From NCBI GenBank assembly GCA_030998015.1, contig JARWMV010000234.1, positions 496,001 to 560,000 of the forward strand: a stretch of 64,000 nt of DNA, read 5' to 3'. Below, in pieces: positions 24,823-36,922 of the stretch (position 1 is its first letter; every line of letters begins with the position of its first letter). This stretch comes from Ceratorhiza oryzae-sativae (taxonomy: Eukaryota > Basidiomycota > Agaricomycetes > Cantharellales > Ceratobasidiaceae). The translations under genes were made by a program, and so were the position numbers. The notes under the pieces were generated by a model. The model did no database searches. It had not been told where the DNA came from and worked only from the letters and a program-made list of their open reading frames with translations.

Positions 24823-25350
24823 TCATTTTGCTCTCGACTCGATTGCAGAAGACCTAGGCTCTGTTGTTGAACCAGCACCCGGTTGACGAGGAGCCAAGTC
24901 CGCAACATATCCATACGCATACCATGGAATACCCTTGGGCAGATCCAGCCCATACCGCCCCTTGAACGTCTCCAACCAGGATTTTGAAAACTTCAACTGC
25001 ATCTCCTGGGGCATCCCATAGTCCGTACACAGCATCCTCGCCTTTTCGCATATAAACGCGCCCGGCAGCTGAATGCCTTGCGCCTGCTTAGACTTGATCC
25101 AAGCGACGAGCTGGGCTTCGACTTCGGGTGGGCAGTAGGGCGCCTTGCGGCTGGCATTTAGGCAGCTGGGGTTTCCGGATGCCACAAACGCGCGGTCTTT
25201 GGCCTCGCGTTTGAGGCAGCGTTGGATCGTAGCGCGGCATATATTCGGGAAACCTTGCTCCTGAAGAGGCTGGATCATTTGGTCTAGAGTAAGCTCGTGT
25301 TTGTGAGCGTGATAGAAATCGAGGATTTTGAGTCTTTGTTCGAACGTCAT
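24823..25350 (-). CDS. Stand-alone CENP-B/Tc5-type helix-turn-helix DNA-binding protein
   Basis: A single-exon 175-residue frame starting MTFEQRLKILDFYHAHKHEL. It carries two helix-turn-helix units as in the CENP-B/pogo transposase N-terminus: a psq-like unit (residues about 1-55, ending ATIQRCLKREAKDRA) and a Tc5/CENP-B unit (about 75-140, VEAQLVAWIKSKQAQGIQLP to FSKSWLETFKGRYGLDLP). The DDE nuclease that follows in transposases is absent. Downstream sequence holds no DDE coding and I see no terminal inverted repeats. So it is either a domesticated transposase DNA-binding domain or a truncated element that kept an open frame. The intact frame favours some selection or recent origin. Confidence 0.72.
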   Translation of the reverse strand: MTFEQRLKILDFYHAHKHELTLDQMIQPLQEQGFPNICRATIQRCLKREAKDRAFVASGNPSCLNASRKAPYCPPEVEAQLVAWIKSKQAQGIQLPGAFICEKARMLCTDYGMPQEMQLKFSKSWLETFKGRYGLDLPKGIPWYAYGYVADLAPRQPGAGSTTEPRSSAIESRAK

Positions 25351-26167
25351 GTTCGGTTGTCTGGCTTTCTGGATTTAAAATGAGTATGTGCATATAAGCG
25401 CCAGATTAAAAAACCTACAGAAAGTGGTAGCCTATATTGAGAGGCATTGGCCAAATAGTAAGGACTATAAGCTGTATAGGATACTCGAGGGACGGATGAC
25501 TTCGACATGAGGGATAAAATATTACTGAAGGCACCCCCCCCCACCTTCCCCCGCTCCTATATACACTTCTAGTTCGAATGAACTAGATCCCGCACGAGCG
25601 GTGGCTATGCCGAACGCCACCTCCACTCGTCCCCTGATTTAGCTCGGCACCCGGTGAGCTCCAAACAAGGGATCCCCACCGACATTTCAACTCCTTTGAA
25701 TTTTCCCAAAGGGAAGTCTGGACCAAACAAGAGGCGCCCCCACACACAGCCGACGCTCCGAAGGCGGAGGTGAGCATCCGGTCACACTTGGTCACTCGTG
25801 GATCGTGCGCCGTCCGGTCGACCCCATCCGCAGCAATTATCACACAGCCAATACAGATTGTGAGATCCATGATTCGCTTGGGGATCGGGCCTCATGGCCG
25901 GAAGTTCAATGCACCAAGGCAAACGCACAGAGCCTCTTTGTGTGCCTGGAAGATAAATCTATAAATGGGATTGACACCCCATTTTAAAACGGAGCTCTCA
26001 AAAATAGTATCTGTATTACGCACTGCCAGTAGCATAATGACACGCAAAAAGAATGTGAAGCTGGGATCGTAGGGTGAAGAAAGTCCGCACACAACTAGAA
26101 AGACACCATGGAATAATGTTCCGCCAAGAATGAAGAAACCACGCAAAAAGTCCGAAGATCAATAGGC
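25351..26167. other. Gene-free stretch with a C-run
   Basis: About 815 bp between two minus-strand genes. It includes a run of nine C at 25534-25542. Open frames here look random. It should hold the promoter of the CENP-B-type gene and the 3' UTR of the GH72 gene. Confidence 0.45.
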
Positions 26168-28247
26168 CTAGAACAACATCCAAACACCGCTCACAGCGCC
26201 CACAGCCACAGCCACTACAGTACCGACGATTGCGCCGGCATTCAAGCCGGCAGCCGAATTCTGTTTTCCACCACCGCTTCCACCATTGCTTCCGCCATTT
26301 CCACCGCTTCCACCGCTTCCTCCACTACCACTGGTGGCGGTCGACCCGGCGGGTGCAGTCGGGGTCGAGACGCCAATGGGGTTCGCACTTAAACACGAAG
26401 CCTGGGCGCTATCCGCTGCGGCCGAGTTGCTCGGGGCTGGGTTCGCGACCGTTGCGTTTCCGGCAAAGTTACAGGATTGTGCATTGCGTCCTGTGCGCTC
26501 GTAGTACTGCGAAAACACGTATGAAAGCTTGGTCTGGGGGCTGCACATGGAGAGCGGGCCGTATGTTCCGGTTTGGCCATTGCCTGCAATGGCATCGCAC
26601 GAGCCGCCGGCTTGGCCGAGAAGCTGGCAGCCGGTATCGAGAAGCTGGCCTACGCCGTTGACACCCTGAGGCGTAGTTGGAGTGAAGAGACAAGAGAAGC
26701 TGTTCTTGGCAATGCAATCGCAGGTCGCGAGGTTTGGCGTCGGAGGGAGGGTCGAGCTTGCCAAGAAGGAAGAGTTCTGTATGCGGAATGAGTGTATGCC
26801 CGAAATGACGAGGGATAAAGACTCACGGCGCTCGGGCAGCTCGAGTAGACCGATTGGCCAGCACTGCTCTGTGTAGGTTGATTAATGGTGGTAATCGTGC
26901 TCAACACGTTCTTGAGGCGATTGAAATCGTCCGAGACGGTGACAGTAGTGTTGTCCGATGAGATGTTGACCATGCCGTATCCACCGACAGCGAAAAAGTA
27001 CGAAAACGCAACACCTCCGGACCAGACGTTGGTCATCTGGGACGAGAAAAGAGCGGCTGGCGACGATCGTTAGTGGAATGCGGATCAGCGTGATGGACTG
27101 TGGACCTACTGGCTTCGGTCCACAGACGAGGGGGCTGAGTGACGCATCCATACTCGGAAAAGTAGGCGGCGATTGGGTAGTTGGCAAAGCTTGCTTCGAC
27201 CGTGGCATACGAGCTCTCAAAGGACGAGGAGCCGCACCAGCGGTAGTTGTTTAGGCCATAGATATCGAGGCTGTCGGTGTCAGAATCGCACGCGAGGTAG
27301 TTGGCGAGTGGGTCTAGCACAGGGTATGAGTGGGATGGGAGCCAGGGCAAGATCGGGACATACCGCGCCAGTCGGCAGAACCGTCGGTCGAAGCGTAACC
27401 AACGAGGATCTTTGAGCCTTTGGACCGAAGGTAAGCCTTGACGTCCCGGGCAGCAGCCTTGATGAAAGGAGCGGCAACGGTATTGTTGGTCATGGTGACG
27501 ACTTCATTTCCGATGTTGAAGGCAAGAACGTTCTGTAGGGAAATGTGAGCGAGGAACAACGCGTTGGGGGAAGCAGGCTGACGCTGTACTTGGAGAACGC
27601 ATCGATTGTGCCAATGTAGAGATCGAGCAGGTTTGTGGTCCAAGCTGGGGAGGCACGATCGAGCGAACCGTTGACGGGAAGTGCCAAGTCGATGCTAATC
27701 CAAACCCGGTCAGACAGGGTTAGCTAGATGAGACGCCCATAACGCACATGGTGTAGATACCCGCGGCATCAAACGCAGACATACATTCGTCATGATTGAG
27801 CGACGAGTTGACTGAATAGACCCGGACCGCGTTGACGGTCAGCTAAATTAGCGGGTTAGGTAAAGCGCGATCTGGGGAAGCTGTAAAAACGTCAAACCTG
27901 CTGGAGATAAGGGAGGTCGCGTTTGCATGCGCTGGGCATCGCGAGCGGATCGACATAGTTGTCCGGCTCGGGGAACGCATTAGGATCATTGGTGACGGCA
28001 AGCGTGCCCTGCTCTTGGTACGAGATACCCTGAGGCGGTGTCAGCACATGCAGATGGGCGAGCGAGGAGAACAGACCTTGATGTAGAACCGGTTGCCGTC
28101 CGGAGTGTACAGATAGCGGCCGGTGCGTGTGATGCTAGAGACGATGAGAAACGTGGTGCGGGCGATGCAGACGGCGGCTTACGCAGGGAGGGCGAGCGCC
28201 GAATGGGCGAGGGCGGCGAGGGCGCAGGCCGCGGAGAGGAGCTTCAT
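26168..28247 (-). CDS. GPI-type 1,3-beta-glucanosyltransferase, GH72 + X8 (Gas/Gel/Phr)
   Basis: Elongates and branches wall 1,3-beta-glucan at the cell surface. A signal peptide (MKLLSAACALAALAHSALAL) leads into the GH72 domain: FYIKGISYQEQGT, FPEPDNYVDPLAMPSACKRD, acid/base Glu in NVLAFNIGNEVV, IYGLNNYRWCG, and nucleophile Glu in YFSEYGC. An X8/CBM43 cysteine-rich module follows (CDCIAKNSFSCLF, GSCDAIAGNGQTGTYG, CSPQTKLSYVFSQYYE). A Gly/Ser-rich linker and a hydrophobic tail (IVGTVVAVAVGAVSGVWMLF) fit a GPI signal. The gene is divergent from the FKS gene, 525 bp between start codons. Confidence 0.95.
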
Positions 28248-28772
28248 CGCAGACGAAGACAAGAACGAGAGTGGTGGCCACACGAGTGGGGTAGATATAC
28301 GCTAAGAGGCTGAGCAACTATGTCAGCCAAGTGTTCTTGGAGCGACAAATTGCGGCACTGCGTTTCACCGCGCTCTTATTCACGCACACAGGGCGGGCAC
28401 AGTGGCGACGCAACAACAACAACAAAAAAAAAAAAAAGGGACGCAAAGGCTGGGTATTCTGAGCTCGCCGGCGCTAATTTTGGATGCGTCGTGACATGCG
28501 TGACATGGTGTGACATGGGCTTATGTAAGGGTGGGCAGGCAGGTGCAGCACGACAACGGCGACGACGGCAGCAGCGTCGGCAGCGTCACCACACTCGTCC
28601 GTCGGCAGGCACAGCGTCGGCGGCACCAGCAGCAGTCTCGGCGAGCGGATTGCAGCGGCAGCAGAAGCGCCGACACGGCAGTGACGCACGGGCTTGGCTT
28701 CTTTCTTCGCCTCTCATAACCACTGAGTGGACATCAAACATACATAACCCCGCCCCAACCTCCCGCCCTGAC
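28248..28772. promoter_or_regulatory. Shared divergent promoter of GH72 and FKS genes
   Basis: 525 bp between the two start codons. It contains CAA triplets and a 14-base A-run (28411-28437), then a stretch rich in CAG/GCG-type triplets (about 28540-28680), then a pyrimidine-rich leader before the FKS start. A nucleosome-depleting A-run between two wall genes suggests shared control. This is inference. Confidence 0.6.
28411..28437 (+). repeat. (CAA)n plus 14-nt A-run
   Basis: Four CAA units run into an uninterrupted A-tract inside the FKS/GH72 shared promoter. Confidence 0.9.
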
Positions 28773-31700
28773 ATGTCTGGACGACAACCACCAGGCCACC
28801 CCCGAGTCCCCGATCCCACCTATTCCGCCTACGAGCGCGACCCGTTCACCCCCGGGCCCCCCTCCGCCGCCTCGCACGGCCAGTACTACGAACAAGAGTC
28901 CGACATGGACCACGGCTACGAGCACCGCGACACATTCCAGAGCGAGGGCAGCGCTCACAACCTCGTCGAGGACCATCGCGGCGACCAACGCTACTACGAC
29001 CAGCAGCAGTACGACCCCTATGGTGCGTCCCCGCTTTCCTCCGCTTTTCCTCCTCACCCATGTTCACCGCCCGTGCCCACCCAGCGCAACGCCGCGACAC
29101 CGACACCGAGTCCGAGATAGAGCCGCACTATGCCCACCAGCGCTACAAGTCGTCCAACGACTCGCTGCTCAACCAGCAGCGCGGCGTCGCGGCCTCCGAG
29201 GTCTCCACCCCGACCTTCAACGACTATGCGCCCGGTGCTCCTCGCGAGCCTTATCCCGCCTGGGGCGCAGGCAGGCAGATCCCCCTGTCCAAGGAGTGCG
29301 TTGCCGCGGCGTAAATTCTGTCATCGCAATCTCATGCTCAACACTCTTCATTACAGGGAAATCGAAGACATCTTTCTCGACCTCACGCAAAAGTTTGGCT
29401 TTCAACGCGACTCGATGCGAAACCAGGTCAGTCAACACCGCCCCTTTTTTCGCGCTTGGCCTTTGATCGTGGATTCTTGGCGCTAACTCCCTATCGACAG
29501 TTTGATTTTTTGATGCAACTCCTCGACTCGCGTGCCTCGCGCATGTCCCCGGAGCAGGCCCTCACGACCCTGCACGCGGATTACATTGGTGGACCACACG
29601 CAAATTATCGCAAGTGGTACTTTGCCGCCCAGCTCGATCTCGACGATGCCGTCGGCCAGACTCAAAACCCCGGTGTCAAGCGCTTGCAGTCGGTCAGGCG
29701 TCCCGGAGGCGCGGCGCGTGCACCCAGTGGCCCTGCCCGCTCACTCGAAAGTGCGATCAATCGCTGGCGCCAGGCGATGCATCAGATGAGCCAGTACGAC
29801 CGGATGCGCCAGCTTGCCCTGTACCTGCTCTGCTGGGGTGAGGCTGCACAGGTCCGCTTTGTGCCCGAGTGTCTGTGTTTCATCTTCAAGTGCGCGGACG
29901 ACTACTACCGATCTCCGGAATGCCAAAACCGACAGGAGCCGGTGCCTGAGGGCCTCTTCCTGCGAACCGTAATCAAGCCTCTCTATAGGTTTATCCGTGA
30001 CCAGGGTTACGAAGTCCAGGACGGCAAATTTGTTCGCCGCGAAAAGGACCATGAAGACATCATCGGGTACGACGACGTCAACCAGCTCTTCTGGTATCCC
30101 GAGGGCATCGCGCGCATTTTGCTCAATGACCGCACCCGGCTTGTCGATCTTCCCCCGGCTCAGCGCTTCATGAAGTTTGACAAGATTGACTGGAACCGCG
30201 CGTTTTTCAAGACATACAAGGAGAAGCGCACGTTGCTCCAGCTCCTCGTTCATTTCAATCGTATCTGGGTAATTCACATATCGCTCTACTGGTACTATAC
30301 CGCCTACAACTCCCCCGCCATCTACAAAAAGGCCGGCGCTCGGGATGCCACTGCCGCCATGAAGTGGTCCGCTACCGCGCTTGGCGGTGCTGTGTCGACC
30401 GTTATCATGATCCTTGCCACGCTTGCCGAGTTTACGTTTATCCCAACCACATGGAACAACACGTCGCACCTGTCCCGCCGACTCCTCTTCCTCCTCGTCA
30501 CGCTCGGTCTTACATGTGGTCCTACGTTTTACATTGCCATTGCTAATGACGGCTCAGACGGTTCATCGCTCCCACTCATTCTTGGTATCATCCAGTTCTT
30601 CATCTCCGTCATCGCCACGCTTCTGTTTGCCATCCTCCCATCGGGACGCATGTTTGGTGATCGTGTCGCGGGCAAGTCTCGCAAGTACCTCGCGAGCCAG
30701 ACTTTTACGGCCTCATACCCGACGCTCACGCGCAATCAGCGTTTGGGATCCATTGCGCTCTGGGCACTCATTTTCGGATGCAAATTCACCGAGTCGTACT
30801 TTTATCTCGCGCTTTCGTTCAAGGAGCCGGTCATGTTCATGACTGGCATGAAGATCCAGCAGTGTTCTGATCGCTTGTTTGGCAACGCCCTGTGCTCGAA
30901 CCACGCGGCCTTCACGTTGGCGATCATGTTCATCATGGACCTCACCCTCTTCTTCCTTGACACGTACCTCTGGTATGTCATCTGGAACACGGTTTTCAGT
31001 ATTGCCCGTTCGTTCTCTCTCGGACTCTCCATCTGGACACCATGGAAGGATATCTTCACCCGTCTCCCCAAGCGCATCTACGCCAAGATCCTCGCTACTG
31101 GTGATATGGAAGTCAAGTACAAGCCCAAGGTCCTCGTGTCCCAGGTTTGGAACGCCATCATTATCTCTATGTACCGTGAACACTTGCTCTCGATCGATCA
31201 CGTGCAGAAACTGCTGTATCATCAAGTCCAGTCTGATACCGATGGTCGTCGCACGTTGCGCGCTCCGCCGTTCTTCATCTCCCAAGGCGACAAGGCGATG
31301 CAGGGCGAGTTCTTCCCTGCTGGAAGCGAGGCTGCCCGTCGTATCTCGTTCTTTGCCCAGAGCTTGACGACTACTATCCCCGAGCCTCTCCCAGTTGACG
31401 CGATGCCCACGTTCACGGTTTTGACGCCGCACTATTCGGAGAAGATTTTGCTTTCACTTCGGGAGATTATTCGCGAGGAGGACCAGAATACGCGTGTCAC
31501 GTTGCTCGAGTACCTCAAACAGCTCCACCCGATCGAGTGGGAGAACTTTGTCAAGGATACCAAGATTCTGGCCGAGGAGAGCGCCATGTTCAACGGCGTC
31601 AATCCATTTGGCAACGGTTCGGACGAAAAGGGCGGAGGAAACAAGACCGACGATCTGCCGTTCTACGCTATTGGTTTCAAGTCGGCCGCACCAGAGTTCA

Positions 31701-34662
31701 CTCTTCGTACTCGCATCTGGGCCAGCTTGCGCGCGCAGACTTTGTATCGCACCGTTTCCGGCATGATGAACTACGCCAAGGCAATCAAGCTGCTTTACCG
31801 TGTCGAGAACCCCGAGGTTGTTCAAGTGTTTGGAGGCAACACGGAGAAACTCGAGCGTGAACTCGAACGCATGGCTCGTCGCAAGTTCAAGTTTGTCGTA
31901 TCGATGCAGCGCTACTCCAAGTTCAACAAGGAGGAGCAGGAGAACGCCGAGTTTTTGTTGCGCGCCTATCCCGACTTGCAGATTGCGTACTTGGATGAGG
32001 AACCCTCGAAGAAGGAAGGCGGCGAGCCTCGCTTGTTCTCGGCACTCATCGATGGTCATTCCGAGTTTATGCCTGAGACCGGTCGCAGACGGCCCAAGTT
32101 CAGGATCGAACTCCCTGGAAACCCGATTCTTGGTGACGGCAAGTCTGATAACCAGAACCATGCGATCATCTTCTACCGTGGCGAGTACCTGCAGCTTATC
32201 GACGCGAACCAGGACAACTATCTCGAAGAATGTTTGAAGATCCGTAACATCCTTGGCGAGTTTGAGCAGTACCACACGTCGCAGCAGAGCCCGTACGCGC
32301 AGTGGGGCCACAAGGATTTCCAACAGGCCCCTGTTGCTATCGTCGGTGCTCGTGAATACATCTTCTCAGAGAACATTGGTATCCTCGGTGATGTCGCTGC
32401 CGGAAAGGAGCAAACATTCGGTACCCTCGCTGCGCGCTCTCTCGCCTGGATTGGTGGCAAGCTGCACTATGGTCATCCGGATTTCCTCAACGCAACGTTC
32501 ATGAGCACGCGTGGTGGTGTCAGCAAGGCGCAAAAGGGTCTCCACTTGAACGAAGATATCTTTGCGGGCATGAACGCGTTTGGTCGTGGCGGTCGTATCA
32601 AGCACACCGAGTACTTCCAGTGCGGAAAGGGTCGTGATCTTGGCTTTGGCACCGTGCTCAACTTCCAGACCAAGCTTGGAAACGGTATGGCGGAGCAGAT
32701 GCTCAGTCGCGAATACTATTATCTCGGCACGCAACTCCCGATCGATCGCTTCCTCTCGTTCTACTATGGGCATCCCGGATTCCACATCAATAACATTCTG
32801 GTCATCCTATCGGTGCAGGTCTTCATCCTCGCTTGTAAGTCGATTTTTAATCTTGTTTTAGGGTTGGGTTAATAATTTCGTGTCCTAGTGTTGTTCCTTG
32901 GTACGCTCAACGAAAACGTCCCCATCTGCCGTTACTCGGGTGGCCAAATAGCTCCCGGCCAAGAGGGTTGCTACAACTTGTTCCCTGTTTTCGATTGGAT
33001 CAAGCGTTGCATTATCAGTATCTTCTTGGTGTTCGCGATTGCTTTCTTGCCGCTGTTCTTGCAAGGTGAGTTGATTCATGGTATCCGAGCAAATGGAGTT
33101 TTACTGATTGATCGCCTGCAGAATTGACGGAGCGTGGTACTGGTCGCGCACTCATTCGGTTGGCCAAGCACTTCTTGTCGCTCTCTCCCGTCTTTGAGGT
33201 GTTTTCGACACAGATCCAGAGCAATTCGATTATCACCAACATGTCCTTTGGTGGTGCTCGCTACATTGCTACCGGTCGTGGTTTTGCCACAACGCGCATT
33301 TCGTTCAGCATTCTGTACTCTCGATTTGCCGGGCCTAGCATCTACCTGGGCATGCGTACCCTGATCATGTTGCTCTACGTGACGATGACCCTCTGGATCC
33401 CACACTTGATCTACTTCTGGATTTCGGTCATGTCGTTTGTCATCGCGCCATTTGTTTTCAACCCGCACCAATTTGCGTACTCCGACTTCATCATCGATTA
33501 TCGCGAGTTCTTGCGCTGGATGTCGCGTGGTAACTCCCGCTCGCATGCCAACTCTTGGATTGGGTACTGCCGTCTGTCTAGGACGCAGATCACGGGTTAC
33601 AAAAAGAAACGTCTTGGACATCCATCCGAGAAGCTGTCTGGTGATGTCCCTCGTGCCGGATGGCGTGCGGTCTTGCTCAGTGAGATCATCTGGCCGATTG
33701 TCCAGGCGGTGATACTTTCCATCGCGTATCTCTTTGTCAAGTCGTTTAGGCAGCCCGATGGCGAGTTCCCGCCGAGCCCCCTCGTCCGCCTCGCGATCGT
33801 GTCCCTCGGGCCGATTGTCTGGAACGCAGCGGTCTTGCTCGTCATGTTCCTGATTTCGCTTTTCCTCGGCCTCATGTTGAACCAGTGTTGCCCCAAATTT
33901 GGTGCAGTGATGGCTATGATTGCGCACGCGCTTGCCGTTATTGGAATGATTGCTTTCTTTGAGTTCCTAGTGAGTTTCCCTCGTGTCTTACGTTAAAGGC
34001 GTGGTTATGCTAACATCATTCACCTTGCAGTGGTTCCTCGAATCGTGGAGTGCGGCCCATGCGGTTCTTGGTTTGATTGCCATCATTGCGATCCAACGTG
34101 CCATTCACAAGATCCTGATCTCCGTCTTCCTCTCGCGCGAGTTCAAGCATGATGAGACGAATCGTGCATGGTGGACTGGTCAATGGTACGGTCGTGGACT
34201 GGGCACACACGTCATGTCACAACCCGCTCGCGAGTACATCGTCAAGATTGTCGAGCTTTCTCTTTGGAGCGGCGACTTTTTGCTCGGCCACTTCCTGCTG
34301 TTCCTGCTTTCGCCACCAATCATTATCCCTTACATGGACAAAATACACGCGACTGCGCTCTGTAAGTTGCCTAGCTCATCTTGTGTCCGAATTGTGGCTA
34401 ATTTGTTCCCTAGTCTGGCTGCGTCCTTCTAAGCAGATTCGCGCACCATTGTACTCGATCAAACAAAGGAAACAACGACAGGGTATTGTTATCAGGTTTA
34501 CCTTCGTCTTTGTGATTGCGCTCGTTATCTTTGTTGCGCTGATCGCTTTGCGTACGTCTATTTCATGCTTTGTGTCCTGTCTAGAACTAAATACGTTCCT
34601 CCACAGCCGCAATCTTCCACGAGAGCCTGAAGATGAACTGCTCAGTTTGCAAATCGATTTGA
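28773..34662 (+). CDS. FKS1: 1,3-beta-glucan synthase catalytic subunit
   Basis: A GT48 polytopic plasma-membrane enzyme that makes 1,3-beta-glucan from UDP-glucose, with Rho1 as activator. Nine exons, about 1,800 residues, normal for the family. Start [20 protein letters not shown], a disordered N-terminus, then FKS1_dom1 ([40 protein letters not shown]), N-terminal membrane helices, the large cytoplasmic GT48 domain ([60 protein letters not shown]), C-terminal helices, and the end [14 protein letters not shown]. One exon of about 3.3 kb has an uninterrupted frame. Hot spot 1 reads YLALSFKEP and hot spot 2 DWIKRCII. Divergent from the GH72 gene. Confidence 0.97.
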
Positions 34663-35509
34663 GGGGGTTGATTTCATCTAGCTCATGACTTGTTATGGAG
34701 TGGCTCTAGACTTTTTCTTATCATACCAACTACTATACATGCTTCGGGGAACCCCACATTCTATCCTTTTGAACCCTCCCCGTGTTTTGTACATGCCATG
34801 AGGCTCGCTTGGACATTTGTTTTGTGTCTCTAACTATTTCATATCGACTCGTGCTCCTGGGCTCGTGTCGTCCCACGATATCATTACTTTTCTGGTAGTT
34901 TTTTTCAAATCAATGGACACTGCAATTATGTTCCGGGTGTTTTGGTGAATGAATCAGGCAATCGGTAAATCTGAGCGCCCGTTACCGCGGCGCTGCAAGC
35001 ATGCTCAAGCCACGAGGTTTGATCTGAAGCTTACAGGTCATGTGTGCCCCACGTTCCTCATGTTACTTGCGGATGTTCGGCCTATCCAAGCTCCTTTACT
35101 CGTGAGAAGCGAGAACACGAGAAGGCAGTTCGCGGGCATCGTGGTAGGTTTTTACACATGACATCACCCCACTTCAGGCTGATATTCACAGGTACACAAC
35201 TACATACACCCGCAGACGAAAATGCACACTCGCGCTCTCGGACACAGAGATCATAATCAATCAGCAAATAAAAAAAAGCACATTTAGACAAAACCGGGAG
35301 ATATCAATCGCATCGTATGACATTAGAGGCGTACAAGGTATGTTGACAAATCGATGAGCGGTCGCCGAGGTAGGTTACCTTAATTTTATGTAAGGCGGCC
35401 TCCAGGTAAACGAGTCGGGAGAAAAGAAAAACGAAGCTTTGGTGAAAGAAGTCCATGTAAATAAAGTGGAGGACATGAGGTCAATCAATTGAGAGGTGCG
35501 TTGCGCGTT
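34663..35509. other. Convergent intergenic region after FKS
   Basis: About 850 bp, no coding signal. Holds the 3' UTRs of FKS (left) and the SUR7-like gene (right). Confidence 0.45.
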
Positions 35510-36617
35510 TCATTTCCGGTATGTCGAGCAGCTGGGACGACACAATGAAAAATGAGCAGTCTCATAAAAACCAATCCGGATGAAAGCGCACCTGATGAGA
35601 TACGGTCCCATTGACAAGAATAGCAGAACAAAAGCCACCCAAACGAGCGGAAGCTGAGCCCCTGTGGAGACTTCGATACCTAACGGTGTACCATTGGCTA
35701 CCTAAAAGAGAGAAATTTGCTTCAGAAGGCCTGATAGCGGTGGAACGCTATAAAAACTGCTTGCCGTGTAACTGTTGATCGATTTGGCCTTGTTGAGAAC
35801 GGCAGTATAGATAGAGGCTCCAATGAGCAGACATCCCGACCCGAACATGCTGAATACGGTTGATATCATGAATGTCATGGTATGCTTGTAAAGCCCGCTG
35901 CGGAGAGAAGTTGAGAAAATTAACATACAAGCCCGGCGGAGCTGAGGCAAGAGCTATGCTTACGCAAGAAACGCGATTCCAGCAGAAAGGGTGCCAAGGA
36001 AAACCAACCAGAACCCAGCTCGTGTGTAGTCGGCTAGGTATCCCGAGTCGACAAACGCTGATTGTTGCGGGAGGAGATACCTTGTCTGGATCTGGTACGT
36101 CTCGGGAGTATCGCCAAGGATCGTCTCAAACGGCTGAAATGGAAATCCGAACGTCTGATTGGAGCACAATCCTAGAGGTTTCTCCGTGTAGGCGCAATAC
36201 TCTAGCAAACCGGAACCGGCGAAATCAGCGCTTGCTAAGCGGATTCGTAGAGACAACTCACTGTAGAAACCCCAGGAGTATTGGGTGCGTAGACCGAGTG
36301 ACTGCATAAGGGGAGCCGTCGAGTCATTGGTAAAAAGTCCAGGGGTTGGGTCCCCTGTAGCACCTTGCAGACCAGCGCTGCACAAAAATGCTGAGTTCTC
36401 GGCATTTTCCTAGGGCGGAGATCACCTACGCATATCCAGTCATGTTCACAGTGACCAGAGCTACACCCCGGGGTACAGTGTCCGTGTTGATTTGACCAAC
36501 CTGTGGAGGCGGTTCAGCTCCTCCCCCATACGATCGCCGCTGCTACTTACATGAGCAAAAATGAGAAGTAATAAAGAGATAAATCTGTACACCAGGTAGA
36601 GGCACAATGAGCGGTCA
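35510..36617 (-). CDS. SUR7/PalI-family four-helix membrane protein
   Basis: A cortical membrane protein, in yeast a marker of eisosomes or a pH-signalling sensor. Hydrophobic helix 1 (LVYRFISLLLLIFAH) precedes an extracellular loop with VALVTVNMTGYA and a WGFYS...YCAYTEKPLGLCSNQ segment matching the family's W-x-Y...C...C pattern. Helices 2-4 follow (AGFWLVFLGTLSAGIAFLA, TMTFMISTVFSMFGSGCLL, LPLVWVAFVLLFLSMGPYL), ending SCSTYRK. The start is uncertain. The only nearby ATG (36617) is one base out of frame with helix 1, so either a base is missing in ATGACCGC or a first exon was missed. Confidence 0.75.
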
Positions 36618-36922
36618 TTTCAATCGGGGCAATGGGAGGGGACTGACGAAAGTGCTTCTGCGCTTCCAATGCAAACTTCGCCACGCATTTGTGCTCAACA
36701 CTAGGGCGATCTGGAATAAAGTGGTGGGTGACGCGCGAGCGTGGTATGGGAGTTCGTGGGGAGAGGGTCGTGTATCGAGCGCTGGTCGTGGAGGAGTCGA
36801 ACTCTCAAACAGATGCAAGACTGGTAATATGTCCTGTCCTCGAGGCTCACTAAGCGCAGGGTCCGCGGAAAACAAAACAACATCTTTTGTCCATCACAGT
36901 CACAAATAAACTAACACAACAG
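36618..36922. other. Intergenic between SUR7-like and Atg26 genes
   Basis: 305 bp, both genes on the minus strand. Promoter of the SUR7-like gene and 3' UTR of Atg26. No other signal. Confidence 0.4.

Noticed and set aside
25583..25870. 95-codon minus-strand frame in the gap beside the GH72 gene
   Set aside because: Random-looking composition, no domain, no splice support.
14244..34662. A wall-biosynthesis gene cluster (RhoGAP, GH72, FKS, SUR7-like)
   Set aside because: Only GH72-FKS are adjacent. Several unrelated genes separate the RhoGAP, so a true cluster is not supported.
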